NCBI RefSeq assembly: GCF_030524025.1 | Contig: NZ_JAUNHI010000002.1 | Coordinates: forward strand, 117,754-181,753 | Direction: 5' to 3' | Source of the DNA: Actinomyces sp. | Lineage (GTDB): Bacteria > Actinomycetota > Actinomycetes > Actinomycetales > Actinomycetaceae | Length of the DNA stretch: 64,000 nt | Part shown: piece after piece, positions 1 to 9,471 of the stretch | Position numbering within the stretch: the first letter of the stretch is position 1 | How the letters are laid out: every line of letters starts with the position of its first letter | The notes under the pieces: model-generated | What the model was told of the DNA's origin: nothing | Database searches by the model: none | The model's input: the letters and a program-made list of their open reading frames with translations, nothing else | Program-made: the position numbers and the translations under genes

Positions 1-1347
<1,347 letters not shown>

Positions 1348-1400
1348 CGGCCCAGGATAGCCGGGGCGCGCACCGCCGCGCCTCGCCCCGCCGGGCCGCC

Positions 1401-1703
1401 ATGGCCGCCAATGCCGGCGGCCCCGTGACGACGATGTACTTCCTGGCCTCCCGGTTCTCGGTGGCGACCTTCCTGGGGACGACCGCCTGGTTCTTCTTCC
1501 TCGTCAACGTCCTCAAGCTGCCCTTCTCGATCGGGCTGGGGATCATCCACACCCAGACGCTCGGGGTCACCCTCGTCCTGGCCCCGGTCGTCATCGCGGC
1601 GGCCTTGGGCGGCCGGTGGCTGGCGGCCCGGATGAACGAGAAGGTCTTCAATCCGATCGTCACCGCGCTGACAATCCTCTCGGCGCTATACCTGCTCGTG
1701 TGA
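1401..1703 (+). pseudogene. C-terminal remnant of a TauE/SafE-family permease
   Basis: The 100-residue frame contains [16 protein letters not shown], then about three hydrophobic segments ending in PIVTALTILSALYLLV. This matches the second half of TauE/SafE (DUF81) anion or sulfite exporters, which normally have about 250 residues and two repeated halves. The first half is absent: the sequence upstream runs straight into the divergent guaA start 54 bases away. I therefore read it as a gene remnant and not a short functional protein. The start at 1401 is simply the first ATG, and no ribosome binding site is visible. Confidence 0.7.
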
Positions 1704-1817
1704 GCACGCGGCGCCGCTGAGCGTCGGACTGCGCCCCCGGGGGCGAGGATACGCCGCTGCGGCCACCCGCCGAGCCCTCCGGGACCACCGCTTGCGCGCC
1801 CCGAGTACCGCTGCTAT

Positions 1818-1831
1818 TTTGTCCTTACAAA
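1818..1831. promoter_or_regulatory. putative IolR operator 1
   Basis: TTTGTCCTTACAAA, an inverted repeat (TTTGT-N4-ACAAA), lies 72 bases before the dehydrogenase at 1904. A TTGATC hexamer follows after one base and could be the -35. The same 14-mer occurs on the other strand at 5453-5466, and close relatives lie before most units of the inositol island. Its core resembles the IolR site KGWCHTRACA of Corynebacterium glutamicum (recalled, not searched). The assignment to IolR is inference. Confidence 0.65.
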
Positions 1832-1903
1832 GTTGATCGCGTGCGTGATCACTGGCGACCGCACGCATTCATCGATGGCCAGCGTTGGCCGTGAGGAGCC
1901 ACC

Positions 1904-3100
1904 ATGACCACGAAGAAGTCCATCGGCGTCGGCGTCATCTCCCTGGGATGGATGGGGCGCCTCCACGCCCGCGCCTACCGCTCGGTCGGCGAGCGCTTCC
2001 CCGAGCTCGGCATCGAGCCCTGCCTCGTCGCCGCCGCCGACCCCGTTGAGGAGGCGCGGCGCGCCACCACCGAGGACCTCGGCTTCGAGCGCGCCCACGC
2101 CGACTACCGCGAGCTGCTCGCCGACCCACGGGTCGAGGTCGTGTCCATCTGCTCCCCGAACTTCCTCCACGCCGAGATCGCCCTGGCCGCCGTCGAGGCG
2201 GGCAAGCCCTTCTGGATCGAGAAGCCCATGGGCGTCAGCGCCGAGCAGGCCCGCAGCGTGGCCCGGGCCGCGCAGGCCGCCGGGCTCGTCACCGCCGTCG
2301 GCTTCAACTACCGCCACACCCCCGCCATCGAGTACATGCGCGAGCTGGCCCGCACCGGGGCCCTGGGGCGCCTGACCAACATCCGCGTCTGGCTCATCGC
2401 CGACTACAACTCCTCCCCCGTCAGCCCCCTGACCTGGCGGGCCTCGCGGGACAAGGCCGGCGCCGGCGTCGTGCCCGACCTCATGAGCCACGGCGCGGAC
2501 CTGGCCCAGTACGTCGTTGGCCGCATCGGCTCGGTCACCGCCATGACCGACACCTTCATCACCGAGCGCCCGGTGCCGACCACGACGGGCTTCGGCCACT
2601 CCGGCTTCGAGATCGGCGAGGACACCGGGCCTGTGGAGAACGAGGACTACGTCGCCATGCTCGTGCGCTTCGACAACGGGGCCCTCGGGACGCTGGAGTC
2701 CTCCCGGGTCTCCGTGGGGCCGCGCGCCGAGTACGTCGTCGAGGTCTACGGCACCAATGGCTCGGCGCGCTGGAACTTCGAGCGCCTCAACGAGCTGGAG
2801 GTGTGCACCACGGTCGACGGCGGCCCCACCCACGGCTACACCCGCGCCATGGCCAACCCCGCCTGGGGCGAGTGGAGCCGGTACCAGCCCGCCATCGGCA
2901 CCTCGATGGGCTTCGACGACCTCAAGTCCATCGAGGCCGCCCAGTTCCTGCGCTCCGTGCTCACCGGCGAGCAGCTCGCCCCCTCGGCCGCCGACGCCTG
3001 GTGCGCCGCCGAGGTCGACGCCGCCGTCGTCGCCTCGGCCGCCGACGGCCAGTGGCACGACGTCCCCCACGTCGAGGGCCCCACCACCTTTGACGCCTGA
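1904..3100 (+). CDS. Gfo/Idh/MocA-family oxidoreductase
   Basis: Predicted NAD(P)-dependent cytoplasmic dehydrogenase of 398 residues. The N-terminal Rossmann fold starts GVGVISLGWMGRLHARAYRS, followed by the strand-helix VVSICSPNFLHAEIALAAVEAG and the family signature EKP in WIEKPMG. The rest is the alpha/beta substrate domain. It is longer than typical IolG (about 335 residues), so the substrate is probably another inositol isomer or inositol-derived sugar. ATG follows GAGGAG at five bases. The stop lies 56 bases before iolE, so the two probably share a transcript from the operator at 1818. A specific gene symbol is not justified, because inositol loci often carry several paralogues. Confidence 0.85.
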   Translation: MTTKKSIGVGVISLGWMGRLHARAYRSVGERFPELGIEPCLVAAADPVEEARRATTEDLGFERAHADYRELLADPRVEVVSICSPNFLHAEIALAAVEAGKPFWIEKPMGVSAEQARSVARAAQAAGLVTAVGFNYRHTPAIEYMRELARTGALGRLTNIRVWLIADYNSSPVSPLTWRASRDKAGAGVVPDLMSHGADLAQYVVGRIGSVTAMTDTFITERPVPTTTGFGHSGFEIGEDTGPVENEDYVAMLVRFDNGALGTLESSRVSVGPRAEYVVEVYGTNGSARWNFERLNELEVCTTVDGGPTHGYTRAMANPAWGEWSRYQPAIGTSMGFDDLKSIEAAQFLRSVLTGEQLAPSAADAWCAAEVDAAVVASAADGQWHDVPHVEGPTTFDA

Positions 3101-3156
3101 CCCATCACGCACCGACAACCACGACGACGCATGCCCGTGCACCTAAGGAGAGCACC

Positions 3157-4083
3157 GTGACCTTCCGCCTCGACCCCGCCACCGCCATCAGCGACCCGCA
3201 CGGCATCAGCTGGGGCATGCACCCCATCTCCTGGCGCAACGACGACATCAAGGAGGTCGGCGCCTTCAACACGCTGGAAGACATGCTGCTCGACCTGGCC
3301 GACCTCGGCTACCGCGGCACGGAGGTCGCCGGCTGGTACCCCTCCAAGGAGGTCACCAAGGAGCGCATCGACGCGCGCGGCATCACGATCGTCGCCCAGT
3401 GGTTCTCCTCCTTCATCGTGCGCGACGGCGTCGAGGCCGTCATCCCGGCGTTCACCGAGACCTGCGAGTACCTGCAGTACCTGGGTGCGACCCGTGTCGT
3501 CGTCTCCGAGCAGACCGGCTCGGTGCAGGGCATGCGCGACATCTGCATCTTCACCGACAAGCCGGTCCTGGCCGAGGAGCAGTGGCCGGTCCTGGCCGCG
3601 GGCCTCAACCGCCTGGGCGAGATCGCCCTGGAGCACGGTCTCGACCTCGTCTACCACCACCACCTGGGCACGGTCGTCCAGACCAAGGCCGAGACGATCC
3701 GGCTCATGGAGCTGACGGACCCGGCCAAGGTCTCCCTCCTGTTCGACACGGGCCACGCCTTCGTGGGCGACGGCGATGTCATGGGCCTGCTCGAGGCCAC
3801 CATCGACCGTGTCAAGCACGTGCACTTCAAGGACGTGCGCCCCGAGAAGCTGTCCGAGTCCAAGGAGCTGGGGCGCTCCTTCCTCGACTCCTTCCTGGCG
3901 GGCATGTTCACGGTGCCGGGCGACGGCATGATCGACTTCACCGAGCCCTACCGCTTCCTCATCGAGCACGGCTACGACAAGTGGATCCTGGTCGAGGCCG
4001 AGCAGGACCCCGCCATCGCCAACCCGCACGAGTACGGCGCCAAGGCCCGCGCCTACATCGAGTCGACGCTGCTGACCATCTGA
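3157..4083 (+). CDS. iolE: myo-inosose-2 dehydratase
   Basis: Dehydrates 2-keto-myo-inositol (scyllo-inosose) to 3D-trihydroxycyclohexane-1,2-dione, the second step of inositol catabolism. The 308-residue protein is an AP-endonuclease-2 type TIM barrel. It begins with HGISWGMHPISWRNDD and carries YHHHLGTVVQTKAETIRLM and LLFDTGHAFVGDGD. VKHVHFKDVRPEKL near residue 225 and the late LVEAEQDP supply typical metal ligands. The length is normal for the family. The GTG start follows AAGGAG at six bases. It is the second gene of a two-gene unit whose transcript should end at the strong hairpin 4181-4217. Confidence 0.92.
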   Translation: MTFRLDPATAISDPHGISWGMHPISWRNDDIKEVGAFNTLEDMLLDLADLGYRGTEVAGWYPSKEVTKERIDARGITIVAQWFSSFIVRDGVEAVIPAFTETCEYLQYLGATRVVVSEQTGSVQGMRDICIFTDKPVLAEEQWPVLAAGLNRLGEIALEHGLDLVYHHHLGTVVQTKAETIRLMELTDPAKVSLLFDTGHAFVGDGDVMGLLEATIDRVKHVHFKDVRPEKLSESKELGRSFLDSFLAGMFTVPGDGMIDFTEPYRFLIEHGYDKWILVEAEQDPAIANPHEYGAKARAYIESTLLTI

Positions 4084-4150
4084 GCCGGCCCCGGCCGGCA
4101 CCTGCCGCAGCACGGCATGCGGTCGGCGCGACCCGCATCACCGCACCGCC

Positions 4151-4180
4151 AGCACGGACAGCACGGACAGCACAGACAGC
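4151..4180 (+). repeat. 9-bp tandem repeat downstream of iolE
   Basis: AGCACGGAC occurs twice, followed by AGCACAGAC and a partial AGC, with no spacers. It sits directly before the terminator stem and has no obvious function. Confidence 0.6.
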
Positions 4181-4217
4181 GCGACGGCCCCCGGTCCAAC
4201 CGACCGGGGGCCGTCGC
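4181..4217. terminator. bidirectional terminator between iolE and adh
   Basis: A perfect 16-bp stem (4181-4196 with 4202-4217) closes a 5-base loop. It separates iolE (+) from the convergent alcohol dehydrogenase (-). There is no U-tract, which is usual for GC-rich actinobacterial terminators. Confidence 0.85.
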
Positions 4218-4238
4218 GTCAGTGCGGGCGCGTGACGC

Positions 4239-5384
4239 TCACAGGCTCATGTCGACGACGGCGCGCCCTTGGACCTGGCGGTTCTTCAGCGCCGCGTACC
4301 CGGCGCCCGCCTCCTCCAGCGGGAAGCGACGCGAGACGACGTCCTGGTAATTGATGATCCCGCGCGCGGCGAGGTCAACGACGGCGGGCAGGTCCTGGCG
4401 GGTGCGGGCGCCGTAGGAGCCGATGATCGACTGTGAGCGGCGCACGGTGCGGTTGATCTCGACCTCGGCGGTCTGGACGCCGGCCCCCAGGCCGATGGGA
4501 ACCATGCGCCCGCCGTCGGCCAGGACATCGAGAGCGGTCTTCCATGTGGCGGGGATGCCGAGGGCCTCGAAGGCGACGTCGACGCCCTTGCCGCCGGTGA
4601 GACGGAAGACCTCCTCGCGGGCGTCCTGGGTCACGGAGTTGACCACGGCGGTCGCGCCGTAGCCGAGCATGGGGGCGAGCTTGTCATCGGAGACGTCGAT
4701 GGCGATGACCTGGGAGGCGCCGAAGGCGGCGGCGATCTGGACGATGTTGGTGCCCACTCCCCCGGTGGCGACGACGGCGACGGTCTCACCGAAGCGCAGG
4801 TCGGCGCCCCGGCGCACGGCGCCGTAGCCGGTCATGGCGGCGCAGCCCAGGATGGCGGCGGGCACGAGGTCGATGGAGTCGGGGGCCACGGCCACGGAGG
4901 TGGAGGGCACGACGGCGTACTCGGCCAGGCCTCCCATGGAGTACATGTGGACGGCCTCGCCGTCGGGGGTCTCAAGGCGTGTGGTGCCGTCGTAGAGGAC
5001 GCCCTGGAGGCGGTTGAGCTCGAAGAAGGGGCCGCACAGCTCGTCGCGGCCGGCGGCGCAAGCGCCGCACTGCCCGCAGGGCATGAGGAAGCCCCCGGCG
5101 ACCCGGTCCCCGACCTTGAGGCCGGTGTGCTCGTTGCCGGGGCCGAGCTCGACCACGGTGCCGGTGACCTCGTGTCCGAGGACGGCGGGCAGGGGGAAGG
5201 CGATGGCCCCTCCGATGACGTGGAGGTCGGAGTGGCACAGGCCGCAGGCGGCCACCTCGATGAGAACCTCTCCGGCCTTGGGGCGCGGGGTGCGCAGGGT
5301 CTCGATCTCCAGGCCCTTGTCGTGGTCGCGCAGCACGGCGGCGCGCATGGTCGCTGGGATCTGGAGGGCGTCGTTGCTCGTCAC
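4239..5384 (-). CDS. zinc-dependent alcohol dehydrogenase family protein
   Basis: Medium-chain dehydrogenase/reductase of 381 residues that probably oxidises an alcohol or polyol with NAD(P). The catalytic zinc site is visible as CGLCHSDLHV and GHEVTG. The structural zinc lobe appears as CGQCGACAAGRDELC, and the nucleotide site as VVATGGVGTNIVQIAAAFGA. A longer frame reaches 5516, but GTG 5384 follows AGGTGGAG and gives a normal N-terminus (VTSNDALQIPATMRAAVL). The promoter fits -35 TTACAA and -10 TAGACT (5431-5436), with the -35 inside the operator at 5451. That location ties it to inositol or polyol use. The substrate is unknown. Confidence 0.85.
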   Translation of the reverse strand: MTSNDALQIPATMRAAVLRDHDKGLEIETLRTPRPKAGEVLIEVAACGLCHSDLHVIGGAIAFPLPAVLGHEVTGTVVELGPGNEHTGLKVGDRVAGGFLMPCGQCGACAAGRDELCGPFFELNRLQGVLYDGTTRLETPDGEAVHMYSMGGLAEYAVVPSTSVAVAPDSIDLVPAAILGCAAMTGYGAVRRGADLRFGETVAVVATGGVGTNIVQIAAAFGASQVIAIDVSDDKLAPMLGYGATAVVNSVTQDAREEVFRLTGGKGVDVAFEALGIPATWKTALDVLADGGRMVPIGLGAGVQTAEVEINRTVRRSQSIIGSYGARTRQDLPAVVDLAARGIINYQDVVSRRFPLEEAGAGYAALKNRQVQGRAVVDMSL

Positions 5385-5450
5385 TTCTCCACCTCTCTGC
5401 GCGGGCGCCCGCGGCTCGTTCGACAGGGACAGTCTAACGAGGATCTCTCG

Positions 5451-5468
5451 TATTTGTAAGGACAAATA
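5451..5468. promoter_or_regulatory. putative IolR operator 2
   Basis: TATTTGTAAGGACAAATA has perfect 7-bp arms around four bases. Its core is the exact reverse complement of the site at 1818-1831. On the minus strand it covers the likely -35 of the alcohol dehydrogenase at 4239-5384, so a bound repressor would block that promoter. Confidence 0.7.
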
Positions 5469-5540
5469 GGCAACCGGCTCCACTCCGAGCGGGCCCACTG
5501 GGGGACGCGAGACCACCCCCTCGCCGACCGGGACACGGCC

Positions 5541-5578
5541 GCTCGCCCCGTCGACACCGAGGTGACGACGGGGCGAGC
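5541..5578. terminator. terminator downstream of iolT
   Basis: A 12-bp perfect stem (5541-5552 with 5567-5578) has a possible inner CACC/GGTG pairing. It lies about 60 bases after the iolT stop on the minus strand. Confidence 0.75.
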
Positions 5579-5635
5579 ACAGGCGTTGAGCGCGTACCCG
5601 GGACGGGGCCCCTGGCCGGGCACGCGGGGGCGGGA

Positions 5636-7093
5636 CTACCGCTTGCGACGCTTGAAGATCTCGCCGCTCATGACGTCGTTCTCCAGCTGCTCCAGCGTAT
5701 GGCCCTTGGTCTCAGGCACGAAGGCCAGGACGAAGAGGAAGGCGACGGCGTTGAGGACGGCGAAGATGACGAAGGACATCGACAGTCCGATGGCCGCGAT
5801 GACGCTGGCGAAGAACAGGCCCAGGAAGGAGTTGGTCATCCACAGCACGAACACCGACAGCCCCATGCCGAAGGCGCGCATCTTCAACGGGAAGATCTCC
5901 GAGAGCGTCACCCAGGTGGCCACGTTGAGGCACAGCTGCATGGAGCCGACGAAGAACACGATGAGCGCCAGCAACACAAAAGGCTTCACATTGCTATCCG
6001 GCAGCAAGCCGGCTGCGGCAGCGATGAGCACGTGCGTGACCGCGACCAGGCCGTAGCCCCACAGGAAGGTCTTACGGCGCGAGAACCGGTCCATCATCTG
6101 CAGGGCAACGATTGCGGCGATGACCGAGATGGCGGCGGGGGCGATGTTGGCGATGAGGGCCGCGCCCGTGCTGAAGCCGGACTCCTCCAGGACCCTCTCA
6201 CCGTAGTAGAGGATGGAGTTGATGCCGGTGGTCTGCTGGAAGAAGCCGATGCCGCAGCCGATGAGGACGATGCGCACCAGGTTCTTGTTGGAGAAGATCT
6301 CCGAGAGCGACATGTTCTCGCGACCGGCCTCCTCCTTGCTGGTGGCCTCGATCTCCTCCAGCTCGGGCTTGGCGCGCCCCTCAGGCCTGAGACTGTCGAG
6401 AATCTCGAGGGCCTCCTCCTCGCGCCCCTTGTCGGCCAGCCAGCGCGGCGACTCGGGAAGTCGGGTGACCCCCAGCAGCAGGACGATCGCGGGGACAGCA
6501 GCGAGCGCGAACATGACGCGCCACACCCACGGGTACTGGTCGCCCCAGACGTTGCCGATAATGGCGTTCATGACGATGGCCAGGAGCTGGCCGGTCACGA
6601 TCATCATCTCGTTGCGGCCGGCCAGGGAGCCACGAATCTCGTAGGGCGCGAGCTCGGCCAGGTAGACCGGCACGACGACGGAGGCCGAACCCACAGCCAG
6701 GCCCAGGATGATGCGACCGCCGGCCAGGATGGGCAGGTTGTCGGCGAGGACGACGATGACCACGCCCACGATGAACAGGGAGGCCATGACGGTGATCGTG
6801 GACTTACGCCCGATCCTGTCGGAGATCCGTCCCCCGGTCAGGGCGCCGACTGCACTGGCGAACAGCAGTGAGCTGACCGCGATACCGAGGCCGAAGTTGG
6901 TCAGGTCTAGCTGGTCGGGCCGGACCATGAAGCTCTGGGCGCCGTTGATGACGCTGGTGTCGTAGCCGAAGAGCAGACCGCCCAGTGTGGCAATCAGGGC
7001 GACGACCGTCAGACGGGCGCGGTAGGGACCCGGCGTGAGCGGGGGCAGCTTGACGGCACCGCTTGGTGCGGCGGCAGTTGGACTGTGCGACAC
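5636..7093 (-). CDS. iolT: MFS sugar porter, probable myo-inositol/proton symporter
   Basis: A 485-residue cytoplasmic membrane transporter with twelve predicted membrane segments. Sugar-porter motifs are present: GGLLFGYDTSVINGA in the first helix, GRISDRIGRK after the second, PESPRWLADKGR at the central loop, QQTTGINSILYYGE in helix 7, and PETKGHTLEQLE at the C-terminus. It should bring inositol, and possibly glucose, into the cell using the proton gradient. The single-gene unit has an IolR-like site about 56 bases upstream of the start and a hairpin downstream. The name rests on family and context. Related IolT proteins also move other sugars. Confidence 0.85.
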   Translation of the reverse strand: MSHSPTAAAPSGAVKLPPLTPGPYRARLTVVALIATLGGLLFGYDTSVINGAQSFMVRPDQLDLTNFGLGIAVSSLLFASAVGALTGGRISDRIGRKSTITVMASLFIVGVVIVVLADNLPILAGGRIILGLAVGSASVVVPVYLAELAPYEIRGSLAGRNEMMIVTGQLLAIVMNAIIGNVWGDQYPWVWRVMFALAAVPAIVLLLGVTRLPESPRWLADKGREEEALEILDSLRPEGRAKPELEEIEATSKEEAGRENMSLSEIFSNKNLVRIVLIGCGIGFFQQTTGINSILYYGERVLEESGFSTGAALIANIAPAAISVIAAIVALQMMDRFSRRKTFLWGYGLVAVTHVLIAAAAGLLPDSNVKPFVLLALIVFFVGSMQLCLNVATWVTLSEIFPLKMRAFGMGLSVFVLWMTNSFLGLFFASVIAAIGLSMSFVIFAVLNAVAFLFVLAFVPETKGHTLEQLENDVMSGEIFKRRKR

Positions 7094-7148
7094 AGTGACT
7101 CCTTTGTCGGTTCGAGAGGTGTGCTGACGCTAACGAGTTGAGCGACCA

Positions 7149-7169
7149 TATGACAGGACAAATCCTGTC
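7149..7169. promoter_or_regulatory. putative IolR operator 3 in front of iolT
   Basis: On the minus strand 7162-7149 reads TTTGTCCTGTCATA, one base away from the TGTCC-NN-ACA core of the other sites. It overlaps a second perfect palindrome, GACAGGA-caaa-TCCTGTC (7152-7169), so either or both could be the operator of iolT. Confidence 0.55.
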
Positions 7170-7312
7170 GAGTGACTTGAATCGGACCCACTCCTACGCG
7201 CCGAGCCCGCAGCCCTGATCACAGGTCTTGGGGCACTCGGTGCCGGAGTCAGGTCCATGAGGAGACGAGATGCGGGCTGGCCAGCGGCGCACGAGGCGAC
7301 CAGCTCCAGGAC

Positions 7313-7879
7313 TCAGGCGCCCAGCTCGGCGTTCAGGCGCGCCAGCGCGGCCTTGTTGTACTCGTCGGCGCGCTCGTGCCACCCGAAGATACACACCGAC
7401 ACAATGCCATCGAAGCCGACCTCGCACAGCGCGGGGAAGACCTCGTCCCACGGGACCTCACCCATGCCGATGGCATTGTGCTGGTGGACGGTCACGTCGG
7501 CGCCGGGAGGGTTGATGATGTAACGGTTGCCACCGTTGGCGCGATGGTTGAAGCCATCGGCGACGTGCACCTCCAGGGCGTCGGCGAGCTCGAGCAGGCG
7601 CCGCCAGTCGCGCACCTGCGCCTGGCGCTCGGCCTCATCGGGCGAGGACCAGTTGAACACGGGGTTGAGGGTGCGCACGGCCACCCCGCTGTCCCGTTGG
7701 GCCTTCCGCAGCTCCTCGATGAAGGCGCGGTCCGCCTTGGGGTAGTGGTGCCACAGGTGGAACTCGTGGTTGGGAGACAGCTCGACGAACCGGAACCCCA
7801 GCTCAGCCGCCTTGTGCAACGTGTCCGCGGTGGACATCGTCGCGTAGTACATGTTGGGATCGAGGGCGATATCAACCAT
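7313..7879 (-). pseudogene. sugar phosphate isomerase/epimerase with internal deletion
   Basis: The 188-residue frame has both ends of an AP-endonuclease-2 type epimerase of about 270-280 residues. The N-terminal part runs from DIALDPNMYYATMSTADTL to RDWRRLLELADALEV. The C-terminal part runs from VHVADGFNHRANGGNRY to DGIVSVCIFGWHERADEYN. About 85 residues that usually lie between them, with metal and catalytic ligands, are missing at about 7570, in frame. The ATG follows GAGAGGAC. An IolR-like site lies upstream, so it was part of the inositol regulon. The shortened product is unlikely to be an active enzyme. Confidence 0.7.
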
Positions 7880-7923
7880 CGGGTGTCCTCTCAGGGTGTC
7901 GACGTCGGCGTCGATGAAGCGAG

Positions 7924-7937
7924 TATGTCATGACAAT
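7924..7937. promoter_or_regulatory. putative IolR operator 4
   Basis: The minus strand reads ATTGTCATGACATA, which contains the perfect palindrome TGTCATGACA. It matches the TTTGTCCTTACAAA form at 10 of 14 positions and lies 45 bases upstream of the epimerase start. Confidence 0.45.
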
Positions 7938-7987
7938 ATGCGGATGTACAGGCCCAGTTCTCACAGGTTGCCGATCGAGCCGCGACC

Positions 7988-8025
7988 AGGGGCGGCTGGG
8001 CCCCGCGCGGGACCCAGCCGCCCCT
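7988..8025. terminator. terminator downstream of the broken iolG copy
   Basis: A perfect 13-bp stem (7988-8000 with 8013-8025) with a 12-base loop sits just after the stop at 8032 on the minus strand. Confidence 0.8.
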
Positions 8026-8031
8026 GAGTGA

Positions 8032-8701
8032 TCAGGCATAGAAGTCGGGCCGGTCGATCATCTCCATCGCAACCTCCCGGCCGCCCTCGTCCAAGGAGGT
8101 CAGGGCGGCGTCCACGACACAGGTGGCCGCGTAGCCGTCCCAGGAGGTCGAGCCGGCGTGCCGATCGGCCGCCACAGCATTGATCCACTCCTGAACCTCG
8201 CGGTTGAAGGCCTCCTGGAAACGGTCGATGTGGGACTGGCACATGGCGTTGCGGTTGCCCGCCGAGTCCCTGACATGCACCTTCTCCTGGTCGCCCAGGC
8301 GGACGGTGCCCGCCTCCATGACTAGCTCGCACTCGATGGAGTAGCCGAACTGGATGTTGACGTTGACCTCATCGTCGACTAGCATGCCCGAGGCGGTCTT
8401 GGCCACGAGGACCAGCGGGTCCTGGAGGTGGTCGAAGCGCCGCGAAGTCGCGCGGGGCGTGCCGAGGGGCGTGGACCTTGCCGAAGGTCGCGATGATGAC
8501 GGCATCGACCTCGGGGTCGGCGATGAGCTCGGCCGAGTAGGTGTAGGCGGTCGCGCCGTAGGGCTCGGCGGCCGAGCGGGCGGCCTCGGCGTTGATGTCC
8601 GCCACCGCCGCGATGCGCGCTCCGGCGAGGTCGTTGTGGATGCGCGCCAGGTGGGCGCGGCCCATACCGCCCGCGCCGATGAGTCCGATACCGAGGGTCA
8701 G
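8032..8701 (-). pseudogene. second inositol 2-dehydrogenase gene, internally deleted and out of frame
   Basis: The N-terminal part reads TLGIGLIGAGGMGRAHLARI through ELIADPEVDAVIIATFGKVHAP. The C-terminal part, in another frame, reads TSRRFDHLQDPLVLVAKT to EVAMEMIDRPDFYA. Together these are the two ends of an IolG-type Gfo/Idh/MocA dehydrogenase (about 335 residues). Only 670 of about 1010 bases remain. The EKP motif and the catalytic lysine/histidine region are lost at about 8455-8475. The first codon after AAGGAG is CTG (8701) where ATG would be expected. An intact iolG copy exists at 19020-20009. Confidence 0.75.
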
Positions 8702-8763
8702 GATCTGTCTCCTTGCGTGTTACTCGGTCAGGGGTGTGTCTGTGGATCGCCTGGGGTACCGGA

Positions 8764-9175
8764 TCAGGCCGGGCCCAGGCCGCACTCGGCCAGGTAGGTG
8801 CGCATGTTGATGGCGTTGGGCTTGGGGAAGGCGGGGTCGCAGGGGTAGCAGTCCTGCTCGCAGATGCAGTAGATCTCCTTGTCGAGCCCGGCCAGGGCGT
8901 CCACGAAGGCGTGCATCTCGGGCAGGCCGGCGGGCGGACAGACCGAGGCGCCCTTGGTGACCGCCTCCCCGAAGGGCCAGTCCTTCTCGTGGGCCTCACG
9001 GGTGATCTCCTCGGGGGTCTCGATGTGGGAGTCCCCGTGGGGGTGCAGGACCATCTTGAGCCCGTAGTCCTCCAGGAGCATCCGGCCCAGGGCGTTGGCG
9101 TGCTCGACGTAAAGCCTCCACGCCTCGGGGCTCAGGACGCGGTCGTCGGTCCACTCCCAGGTCGTGTCGTCGTCT
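8764..9175 (-). pseudogene. sugar phosphate isomerase/epimerase remnant
   Basis: The reading frame gives DTTWEWTDDRVLSPEAWRLY, then LLEDYGLKMVLHPHGDSHIE. A jump at about 8985-9010 leads to PFGEAVTKGASVCPPAGLPE and EIYCICEQDCYPCDP, ending at TYLAECGLGPA. The beginning (about 95 residues) and a central segment of about 55 residues with the metal-binding Asp and His are absent compared with the TIM-barrel epimerase family. There is no start codon in a sensible place. The gene once lay between the broken iolG and iolA. Confidence 0.65.
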
Positions 9176-9191
9176 CTTCTGGGTCAGGGTA

Positions 9192-9211
9192 GATCCGAAT
9201 CGTTTCGGATC
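9192..9211. promoter_or_regulatory. perfect palindrome GATCCGAA-tcgt-TTCGGATC
   Basis: An 8-bp perfect inverted repeat with a 4-base centre lies just upstream of the epimerase remnant. It looks like an operator, but differs from the IolR-like sites. No regulator can be assigned. Confidence 0.5.
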
Positions 9212-9249
9212 GCTGCCAGTCTATTTGCTCGACAACCGCCTGGTTAGAG

Positions 9250-9263
9250 TTTGTGCGGACAAG
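9250..9263. promoter_or_regulatory. putative IolR operator 5
   Basis: TTTGTGCGGACAAG keeps the TTTGT-N4-ACAA arms of the family. It lies 75 bases before the start of the remaining epimerase sequence on the minus strand. Confidence 0.5.
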
Positions 9264-9360
9264 TTGCTGCGGCTGTCTGCGCGCCCCGGGGAGCCTCTCA
9301 GCCCCCGTCACGCCGCCCGCCCGCACGCGCCCGGGCCCGGGACCCACGCCACCGACACGA

Positions 9361-9397
9361 CCGTCCCCCGGGGCGCACCAGGCACCCCGGGGGACGG
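9361..9397. terminator. terminator downstream of iolA
   Basis: A perfect 13-bp stem (9361-9373 with 9385-9397) and an 11-base loop lie about 75 bases after the iolA stop on the minus strand. Confidence 0.75.
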
Positions 9398-9432
9398 ATC
9401 AGATACGGATCGGACACGGATCGGTACGGATC
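9394..9432. repeat. four ACGGATC boxes at helical spacing
   Basis: ACGGATC begins at 9394, 9405, 9416 and 9426, so the boxes fall on one face of the DNA. The first overlaps the terminator arm. The palindrome at 9192 contains the related CGGATC. A cooperative protein-binding array is possible but unproven. Confidence 0.5.
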
Positions 9433-9471
9433 GGATGAGGTGTCGCGAGCCCTCTGACGGGCCCGCCGGGC

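Noticed and set aside
1834..1851. TGATC-N8-GATCA inverted repeat after operator 1
   Set aside because: Short arms, spacer unlike Crp-type sites, and no second copy elsewhere in the window.
5699..6871. A 390-residue plus-strand frame opposite iolT
   Set aside because: E, D, H and G-rich composition is the usual complement of a membrane-protein gene; no start signal.
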